From Phycisphaerales bacterium (GTDB taxonomy: Bacteria; Planctomycetota; Phycisphaerae; Tepidisphaerales; Tepidisphaeraceae): a stretch of 10,118 nt of DNA. A program made the position numbers and the translations under genes. Location: the NCBI GenBank assembly GCA_003153655.1, contig PMAK01000242.1:12276-22393 (forward strand), given 5' to 3'. Of the stretch, positions 1-5,182 are shown one piece after another. Numbering within the stretch: the first letter of the stretch is position 1; each line of letters starts with the position of its first letter. Under the pieces are notes generated by a model. It made no database searches. It was not told the DNA's origin and saw only the letters and a program-made list of their open reading frames with translations.

Positions 1-231
1 ATCGACCTCGGCACGGAAAAACGGCAAATCTGTGCCGGCCTCCGGCAGCATGTGGCTGATCCTCAATCAATGGTGGGAAAGCAAATCGTGGTAGTGGCCA
101 ATCTGGCCCCACGGCAGATGCGCGGGGAGATTAGTCAGGGGATGCTACTAGCGGCGACGGATGTCCCGACCGGGCGGGTGATTGTGGTGATGCCATCAGA
201 GGCGGCTGCGGCGGGGTCGAAGGTTAGTTGA
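1..231 (+). CDS. metG: C-terminal tRNA-binding (OB-fold) domain, probably methionyl-tRNA synthetase (5' end outside window)
   Basis: Frame 1 is open from the first base to a TGA at 229-231, giving 76 residues with no start in view. The segment reads IDLGTEKRQICAGLRQH near its start, then GKQIVVVANLAPRQMRG and SQGMLLAA. This is the core of the EMAP-II/Arc1p/CsaA-type tRNA-binding OB fold that forms the C-terminal appendix of dimeric bacterial methionyl-tRNA synthetases. In that family the domain increases affinity for tRNA and helps dimerisation, and the protein usually ends shortly after the SQGM(L/I)LAA motif, as here. The catalytic domain is outside the window, so a free-standing CsaA-like or Trbp111-like protein cannot be excluded. 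The domain call is firm; the metG call is the likeliest parent. Confidence 0.8.
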   Translation: MDLGTEKRQICAGLRQHVADPQSMVGKQIVVVANLAPRQMRGEISQGMLLAATDVPTGRVIVVMPSEAAAAGSKVS

Positions 232-255
232 GATACGGAGGCGAGGCAGAATTGT

Positions 256-287
256 GAACGTTCCGCTTTTTCGGCTCGTTCCTTTTT
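256..287 (+). terminator. Possible intrinsic terminator after the tRNA-binding-domain gene
   Basis: GAACG (256-260) pairs with CGTTC (277-281) and CCG (263-265) pairs with CGG (272-274). A two-base internal mismatch separates the stems, the loop is six bases, and CTTTTT follows at 282-287. It lies 25 bases after the stop codon of the upstream gene and 66 bases before the next start, a sensible place for a terminator. The stem is interrupted and not very strong, so this is a candidate only. Confidence 0.4.
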
Positions 288-329
288 CTTCTCCGAAATT
301 CAGACTCGTTCTTTTGGTGATTCCGAAAT
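275..329. repeat. Two imperfect 25-base direct repeats, period 30
   Basis: Bases 275-299 and 305-329 share CTCGTTC at the left end and TCCGAAAT at the right end, and match at 18 of 25 positions by my alignment; the centres differ. The 30-base period is close to three helical turns. The repeats sit just upstream of the zinc-finger membrane protein gene, so they could be paired protein-binding sites. The first copy overlaps the terminator-like hairpin. Chance or an old local duplication is also possible. Confidence 0.35.
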
Positions 330-353
330 GGCGACGTAGCTGGAGGAAAACGC

Positions 354-1151
354 ATGCCCGATTCTCTTGGCCCATGTTTTATCTGTGGAAAGCAGATAGC
401 CTCCGGGGACAGTTGGGCAGCAGATCCGGAATTCCACAAGTGCTGCTTTACTTGTTGGAGAGCAAAATACAATCCAACTCAGGTCTTGCCTCAGCAAGAG
501 GCTTCCGAGGTGATTCATCGGCAAGCGGATACCACGGCAGATCTCCAATTCGCCATGCCACAGTCTCAAGCGTTTCCCGAGGCATCAGATATCCCACTCC
601 ATATTGCTTCGGATCGGGCTGTAGCGCCCGTTAAGGCCCGTATATTCCTCTTGCTCGCAGTCGTCTTGTCAGTTCTTGGACTAAACATAATCGGGTTCAT
701 TGCGTTAGCTGTCGGGTTATTTGCAGTAATCGACTCTTTCACGCGAAACCGGCGGAACACAATTGTGGCGGCACGTATTTATCTTGCGATTTCCATTATT
801 TCCGTGCTGGTGTGGACGTCGAGCGTATTGTCGGCAAATATTCGGGACGGGACGGAGGCAGCAGAACTTATTATTGGTGGGATATTCCTTCGAGGCGGCC
901 CGAGTGCTTTCCTAACGTGGGGGGCGTTACAGTGCCTAAAATCAGAGGCCGAGCGCGGAAAGTGGGTTTCCGGCCAATGTTCGATTTGTGGCAGCAGAAC
1001 TCAGCCTGTGCGAAAATCTGCCGGAAATGTCGTTGTCTTAACTATATTATTGCTGTGCATGATTTGGCCGGGCATCCTATACGCACTCCTCTACAGAGGG
1101 TATGTTTGGGTATGTACTGATTGTGGATCAAATCTGGGCGACAGCATCTAG
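354..1151 (+). CDS. Membrane protein with N-terminal LIM-type half zinc finger and C-terminal CxxC-TM-CxxC module
   Basis: 265 aa, function unknown. GGAGG at 342-346 lies 7 bases before the ATG and supports this start. Residues 8-34 contain C8-x2-C11-x16-H28-x2-C31-x2-C34, which is the spacing of the first zinc site of a LIM domain; the second LIM zinc site is absent. A polar stretch (35-94) follows, then hydrophobic segments at about 96-127, 139-161, 172-190 and 226-248. C209-x2-C212 and C254-x2-C257 flank the last hydrophobic segment. That layout resembles the LITAF-type membrane zinc ribbon, in which two CxxC knuckles close around a membrane-dipping helix. The protein therefore probably has cytosolic zinc modules at both ends of a membrane core. 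Two hand-counted 60-base rows (661-720 and 781-840) have 26 and 28 G+C, against 36 for 8041-8100 in pdhA, so the gene may have a different origin. It is a real gene on start signal, length and Cys pattern; no family is named with confidence. Confidence 0.85.
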   Translation: MPDSLGPCFICGKQIASGDSWAADPEFHKCCFTCWRAKYNPTQVLPQQEASEVIHRQADTTADLQFAMPQSQAFPEASDIPLHIASDRAVAPVKARIFLLLAVVLSVLGLNIIGFIALAVGLFAVIDSFTRNRRNTIVAARIYLAISIISVLVWTSSVLSANIRDGTEAAELIIGGIFLRGGPSAFLTWGALQCLKSEAERGKWVSGQCSICGSRTQPVRKSAGNVVVLTILLLCMIWPGILYALLYRGYVWVCTDCGSNLGDSI

Positions 1152-1282
1152 TTGGCCCATTTGCCGTTCTGGGGAAATTCTAAAGGGTCGGGAGTCAATA
1201 TTCATAAATGACTACATAAGCGATCTCGGGAACAATAAATCGGCGCAGCTTTGAATCCAGTTCTATCGCCCATCGTCGCATC

Positions 1283-1678
1283 TCAACTCTCCCCATGCCC
1301 CTGCAACAACTCCGGTATCGCGCGCAACTGTCCATCCCTTCCCACACAGGCAATCGTCGTCGATCCGTCCGCCACCAGCGTTTTTCCCTTTAACAGCTCA
1401 TACGTATGGTCAATCCTCACCGGAGTTTGCCGCGCGATTTTGGTTGTCAGCGTCAATTCATCATCGTATCTGGCCGGGGCTTTGTAATTTACGGCTACCT
1501 TTACCACCACAAAAAACACCCCTTCCCGCTCCAGATCGGCATAGCTTATGCCGTGAGCCCGGAGGAGCTCAATCCGCCCCATCTCGAAATACTGCAGATG
1601 CCGACTATGATGCAGATACCCCATGGAATCCACTTCCGTATAGCGGACTCGGATCGGAATGGTGTGCGTATTGAACAT
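1283..1678 (-). CDS. Acyl-CoA thioesterase, YbgC / 4-hydroxybenzoyl-CoA thioesterase hotdog family
   Basis: 131 aa, the usual length for a single hotdog domain. The N-terminal half has the family pattern: R10VRYTEVD17 with the catalytic Asp at 17, then SMGYLHHSRHLQYFE and R35. The central beta-sheet region (about 52-110) contains VVVKVAVNYKAPARYDDELT, typical of the FadM/YbgC/4HBT group. Family members hydrolyse acyl-CoA thioesters in the cytoplasm as dimers or tetramers of dimers; substrates range from short-chain to aromatic acyl-CoAs and cannot be read from sequence. In some bacteria YbgC sits with tol-pal genes, but no tol gene is in view. Its start is 56 bases from the divergent rpsU start. 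I see no good SD before the ATG at 1676-1678, so the start rests on family length. It is convergent with the zinc-finger gene, 131 bases away. Confidence 0.9.
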   Translation of the reverse strand: MFNTHTIPIRVRYTEVDSMGYLHHSRHLQYFEMGRIELLRAHGISYADLEREGVFFVVVKVAVNYKAPARYDDELTLTTKIARQTPVRIDHTYELLKGKTLVADGSTTIACVGRDGQLRAIPELLQGHGES

Positions 1679-1686
1679 TTAAGTGC

Positions 1687-1696
1687 TTTAGCTAAA
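1687..1696. promoter_or_regulatory. Perfect 10-base palindrome between divergent genes
   Basis: TTTAGCTAAA lies in the 56-base gap between the thioesterase start (1678) and the rpsU start (1735). A symmetrical site here could be an operator or part of overlapping promoters. One such palindrome in a gap this short is not very unlikely by chance, and I found no convincing -35/-10 pair on either strand, so confidence is low. Confidence 0.2.
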
Positions 1697-1734
1697 CTAC
1701 CTGCTTTCGCGGATAGTGGAAAGGATTGTATTCG

Positions 1735-1923
1735 ATGATCAAGGTGAAGTCGCGCGGTAATGAAACCGCCGAGCAGATGTTGCGACGCTTTAAGAAGATG
1801 TGTGAGAAAGAGGGTCTCACGAAAGACATCAAGCGAATCGCGTATTATGAGAAGCCGAGCGAGAAGCGTCGGCGTCAGGCCCGCACAACGCGTAAGCCGC
1901 CGATGGGACCGCCCCGTCGATAA
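1735..1923 (+). CDS. rpsU: Small ribosomal subunit protein bS21
   Basis: 62 aa. The sequence MIKVKSRGNETAEQMLRRFK, then MCEKEGLTKDIKR, YYEKPSEKRRR and a basic C-terminal tail, is a full-length bS21 match. In the family the protein sits on the platform of the 30S subunit near the 3' end of 16S rRNA, where it affects base pairing between mRNA and the anti-SD and so translation initiation. The ATG at 1735 is preferred over the in-frame TTG at 1726 because bS21 proteins begin at this methionine and a GGAAAGGA purine tract (about 1718-1725) lies about 9 bases upstream. The gene stands alone, as rpsU often does outside the gammaproteobacterial rpsU-dnaG-rpoD operon. No strong terminator follows: only a weak T-rich stretch at 1961-1969. 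Confidence 0.96.
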   Translation: MIKVKSRGNETAEQMLRRFKKMCEKEGLTKDIKRIAYYEKPSEKRRRQARTTRKPPMGPPRR

Positions 1924-2023
1924 GCTTCCTTGATCATGCAACTTCCAGGGTGCTAGCGCATTTCTTTTATTGCCGGGGCTTTGCCGTCCCGGGCCGCGCG
2001 AGCGGACGCGACCTTTCGACACC

Positions 2024-2914
2024 ATGATCCCAACCAACGACGAAGCGGTTCATACAGAACATTTAACCAAAGTCTACAAGGATTTCTGGGGCAGGGATAA
2101 AGTCCGCGCCTTGGACGATCTCAACCTTACGATCCATCGCGGCGAGGTCTTTGGTCTGCTCGGACCCAATGGCTCGGGCAAGAGCACGACGATCAAATTG
2201 CTGCTGGGTTTGATCTTCGCCTCCCGCGGGACGGCGACGGTTTTGGGACATCCGGCGGGCGATACCGCGATCAATGAACGCATCGGATTTCTTCCGGAAG
2301 AATCGTATCTCTACCGATTTCTCAACGGGGAAGAGACGCTGAAATTTTACGGACGGCTATTTAAGATTCCCCGCGCGGAATTGAAAAAACGCGTGCCCGC
2401 CCTGCTGGATACCGTCGGGCTCGACGCCAAGGCGCGCAAGCGGAAGCTTCGGGAATATTCCAAAGGCATGGCCCGCCGCATCGGTTTGGCGCAGGCGCTG
2501 ATTAACAATCCCGATCTGATTCTGCTGGATGAGCCGACCACTGGACTCGACCCCATAGGCACGCGCGAGATGAAGGATCTGATTCTTTCACTCAAGCAGC
2601 AGGGAAAGACGGTGCTGCTGTGCAGTCATCTGCTTGCCGACGTTCAGGACGTGTGCGACCGGATCACAATTCTATTTCGCGGAACGATGCAGACGATCGG
2701 CCAGGTGAAGGATCTACTTCAGGTGAAGGATGTCACGCAGATCCAGACTGGCGGAATGACGGACCCGCAGATCGTGGAGATCAAGACGTTCCTTTCGCGC
2801 ATGGGCGTAAAAGATCCTATCGTGACGCATCCAACCACGACGCTGGAAGAGCTGTTCATCCGCATCGTTCGCGAAAATACAGCCGGCGGGCAATCGTCGG
2901 TTGGATCAACTTAG
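2024..2914 (+). CDS. ABC transporter ATP-binding protein (ABC-2 exporter type)
   Basis: 296 aa from the ATG at 2024. The open frame extends up to a TTG at 1970, but the extra 18 residues are low-complexity and precede the normal ABC N-terminus. Neither start has a clear SD. In 296-aa numbering, Walker A GPNGSGKS is 47-54, the Q-loop position is Glu 92 within [10 protein letters not shown], the signature YSKGMARR starts at 145, Walker B LILLDEP covers 165-171 with D169/E170, the D-loop is TGLDP, and the switch His is 202. The PEE Q-loop and YSKGM signature are typical of NatA/DrrA-like ATPases of ABC-2 systems, so Glu 92 is a lineage trait, not damage. The last ~80 residues form the usual extra C-terminal region of this group. 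It should hydrolyse ATP on the inner face of the membrane to power the permease encoded next. A terminator-like hairpin separates the two genes. Confidence 0.93.
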   Translation: MIPTNDEAVHTEHLTKVYKDFWGRDKVRALDDLNLTIHRGEVFGLLGPNGSGKSTTIKLLLGLIFASRGTATVLGHPAGDTAINERIGFLPEESYLYRFLNGEETLKFYGRLFKIPRAELKKRVPALLDTVGLDAKARKRKLREYSKGMARRIGLAQALINNPDLILLDEPTTGLDPIGTREMKDLILSLKQQGKTVLLCSHLLADVQDVCDRITILFRGTMQTIGQVKDLLQVKDVTQIQTGGMTDPQIVEIKTFLSRMGVKDPIVTHPTTTLEELFIRIVRENTAGGQSSVGST

Positions 2915-2924
2915 AAGTTCCGCC

Positions 2925-2948
2925 GTGGGGCCGTGCCCCCACCTTTTT
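2925..2948 (+). terminator. Strong hairpin plus T5 between ABC ATPase and permease genes
   Basis: GTGGGG (2925-2930) pairs with CCCCAC (2937-2942); an alternative register pairs GGGGC (2927-2931) with GCCCC (2935-2939) and leaves a 3-base loop. CC and then TTTTT (2944-2948) follow. This is the form of an intrinsic terminator. It starts 11 bases after the ATPase stop codon and ends just before the permease SD, so it may act as partial terminator, attenuator or mRNA-stabilising hairpin within one operon. It could also be one copy of a repetitive extragenic palindrome. Confidence 0.6.
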
Positions 2949-2953
2949 GATTT

Positions 2954-2958
2954 GAGGA
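2954..2958 (+). promoter_or_regulatory. SD sequence GAGGA that decides the TTG start of the permease gene
   Basis: GAGGA lies 7 bases before TTG at 2966. The first in-frame ATG is at 3092, 42 codons later, and starting there would remove a complete hydrophobic helix (about residues 19-40). The SD spacing and the helix both favour TTG. Confidence 0.6.
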
Positions 2959-2965
2959 CCGCACT

Positions 2966-5182
2966 TTGTTCCCGCACGATCATATTTTCTCACTGCCGCT
3001 GGCCGCCAACTGGTTCGCCGGCAACTGGGGACTGCTGGTTGTCGCGGTCATTGTCATCTATGGCCTGCTGGTGGTGGGCGCCGGCGATGTCATGGCATTC
3101 AGCCTGAAGCGCGCCTGGGCGATCTCCGGCGTCTGCTTCGCCGAATCCATCCGAAAACGCGTTCTCTGGATCACGCCATTGGCGATCGTCGGCGTGATCG
3201 GCATTACACAGTTTCAACGGGCGCTTGATGAGCAAGATGCTGTTCGCCAATCTTTAAAGATATGCCTCTTTGCCACTGCGCTGGTTGTGATGCTCGCCAG
3301 TATTATTCTCGCCTGCACGAATCTTCCCAAAGAAATTGAAAGCCGGGTCATCTATACGATCGTGACCAAGCCTATCACGCGCCTCGAGGTGATCCTCGGC
3401 AAGGTGATCGGTTTTGCGCGCGTTGCCCTGACAATGATCCTGATCATGGGACTCTTCACCTGGGGCTACATGCGGGTGACTGCCCATCAAAAACAGCAGC
3501 AGATCGCCTACCGCCTTCAGGAAGGCGATGTCAGCGACACCGAGCGCGATCGCATGGGGGAATACGAACACTCCGGCCTGCTCACCGCCCGGAGTTTTTG
3601 GGCGCCCGATCAGTTGGGCGTTTACGGCGCTCCGCCCGATCCAAACAGTTCTCAGCGCGTCATCAGCAATGACGGCGAACAGGACGTTCTTGCCGGCTAC
3701 GCCATGGACCGAACGGCGCTCTTCGGGCCGCCGAACGACAATGTGGACGATTGGGCGCACTCGGGAATCGGCGAAAGGGGCCTGGCGATCCGTGTCAATC
3801 TCAACACACAGCGCACAGGAGCGGCCACCGATCAACCTCAGGCCGTTCAACCTTTTGGCCCTGTATTTGGCAAAGCGCCCGCGCCGACGAACCTGGTCCC
3901 GCCGCGAATCTCCATCGAGATTTTTGATGAGAACTTCAACGATCTGTTCGCCTCCACCACGATGGTCGGCGCCTCTACTTCTGGCGAATTGGTCAAGAAT
4001 ATCGTGGAGTATTCCAAGACGAACAAGCTCGATCCCGCCCTTAGCGCAGGGGGCATCCGCTTAAGCGAGCCGACGAAGCTTCCGGATGGAACCACTGGCC
4101 AGACTGCATACGCGTGGCTTCCGCCGCAGACAGCGATTGGACTCTTCCGGCATAACGGATTTCAGGTGCGCGTTGTGGGCGCGAGTGGCAACGTCGATTT
4201 CTTCATCGGCCCGCATCCCGTGGATTGTTTTATTCCGGAGATTAAGCCGGGTGAATTTGATATTGACGGTCCGCATGCCACAAGGATTGATCCGCGCCCC
4301 GGGATCGACGGCACGGGCGAACTGCTTGCGTTCCGCGGCCGGCTGGGCATTCACCTCGATCAGGAAATGAGCGGCGGCAGCGACGCCCCGCATACCACCG
4401 CGGTGTACAGCTTCCGCAATGCTCCATCGTCGGTCACTGAAGATGGGATTCCGATCCAGGTCAATGTTCAGGTGGATCGGTCCAATTCCGAGGTCGAGGC
4501 CGGCCATGAAGATGCGACGATGCTGGATGTGAGCGTTCTTGATGAAGCAACCAAAAGGCTCACTCATCTCGCGCAGCCGGTGCTGGTTGAAAGCCGCTTG
4601 CCCGCATTTTTCCGCATCCCCGCTGACGCGGTGACCACCGGTAACTACGACGTATTGCTTCATTGCGAAAACACCGCACAGAGCATCGGCCTTTTGCCCA
4701 CATCCCTCTTGCTGGTTACATCTCATCAATACTTCGAGGTGAATCTGATCAAGAGCCTTTCGATCATCTGGATGATGAGCATCCTTGTGATTATCGTCGC
4801 CGTGCTATGCAGCACGTTCCTTTCGTGGCCGATTGCGATTGTGCTGACGGTCCTGCTGCTCCTGGGGCATTGGGGCGTCGATCAACTCGCGGATGTTTCG
4901 GGACCGGGGCTCGGCCGGCAAATCGTAAATGATTTCAAATTCACTGACGTTGCCCTTTCCAAGGTCGTCAGCACCGGCGTGGACACTCTTTCCAATGTGC
5001 TGAATTATGTCTCGGATGTATTGCCGGATACTTCCAAATTCGACGCCATCGAAGATATCGAGCAAGGTGTGAACATTCCCGGCGACAGGCTCCTTGAGGC
5101 GCTGACGGTGCTGGCCGGTTTCGGCATTCCTTCGATCGTTATCGCGTACGTCCTCCTTCGAAATAAGGAGGTTGCGCCATGA
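2966..5182 (+). CDS. ABC-2-type permease with very large soluble insert
   Basis: 738 aa from a TTG start. Hydrophobic helices lie at about residues 19-40, 66-83, 99-118 and 150-171, and again at about 600-618, 620-637 and 712-733. Between helices 2-3 and 4, the segment NLPKEIESRVIYTIVTKPITRLEVILGKVIGF has the E...R.IYT.(L/V)(S/T)KP..R...(I/L)LGK pattern of ABC-2 permeases, normally the coupling region that meets the ATPase. About 425 residues (172-598) are inserted where compact ABC-2 permeases have a short loop; this part contains charged stretches and, at about 510-590, alternating hydrophobic residues suggestive of a beta sandwich, so it probably folds outside the cytoplasm. The gene overlaps the 608-aa gene by 4 bases (ATGA). 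The substrate is not known; export or membrane or envelope remodelling is possible. ABC-2 permease identity is likely; the insert's role is open. Confidence 0.82.
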   Translation: MFPHDHIFSLPLAANWFAGNWGLLVVAVIVIYGLLVVGAGDVMAFSLKRAWAISGVCFAESIRKRVLWITPLAIVGVIGITQFQRALDEQDAVRQSLKICLFATALVVMLASIILACTNLPKEIESRVIYTIVTKPITRLEVILGKVIGFARVALTMILIMGLFTWGYMRVTAHQKQQQIAYRLQEGDVSDTERDRMGEYEHSGLLTARSFWAPDQLGVYGAPPDPNSSQRVISNDGEQDVLAGYAMDRTALFGPPNDNVDDWAHSGIGERGLAIRVNLNTQRTGAATDQPQAVQPFGPVFGKAPAPTNLVPPRISIEIFDENFNDLFASTTMVGASTSGELVKNIVEYSKTNKLDPALSAGGIRLSEPTKLPDGTTGQTAYAWLPPQTAIGLFRHNGFQVRVVGASGNVDFFIGPHPVDCFIPEIKPGEFDIDGPHATRIDPRPGIDGTGELLAFRGRLGIHLDQEMSGGSDAPHTTAVYSFRNAPSSVTEDGIPIQVNVQVDRSNSEVEAGHEDATMLDVSVLDEATKRLTHLAQPVLVESRLPAFFRIPADAVTTGNYDVLLHCENTAQSIGLLPTSLLLVTSHQYFEVNLIKSLSIIWMMSILVIIVAVLCSTFLSWPIAIVLTVLLLLGHWGVDQLADVSGPGLGRQIVNDFKFTDVALSKVVSTGVDTLSNVLNYVSDVLPDTSKFDAIEDIEQGVNIPGDRLLEALTVLAGFGIPSIVIAYVLLRNKEVAP

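Noticed and set aside
254..634. 126-aa plus-strand ORF from a GTG with GAGG 7 bases upstream
   Set aside because: It runs out of frame through the zinc-finger membrane gene, which has a stronger SD and clear Cys/His pattern; the translated sequence has no recognisable domain and looks like a frame shadow.
1152..1282. Convergent gap between the zinc-finger gene and thioesterase, checked for a bidirectional terminator
   Set aside because: The partial GTCA...TGAC symmetry near 1195-1213 has several mismatches and no T-run on either side; nothing there is supportable.
1973..1998. GC-rich inverted repeat (CCGGG...CCCGG) between rpsU and the ABC ATPase gene
   Set aside because: Only 5 bp with a 10-base loop and no T-run after it on the plus strand; the T-rich stretch comes before the stem, so it does not fit an rpsU terminator.
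1546..2037. 163-aa minus-strand ORF spanning rpsU
   Set aside because: It overlaps rpsU and the thioesterase in another frame; both of those are clear family matches.
4061..4729. 222-aa minus-strand ORF
   Set aside because: Antisense shadow inside the permease insert; no start signal or family motif.
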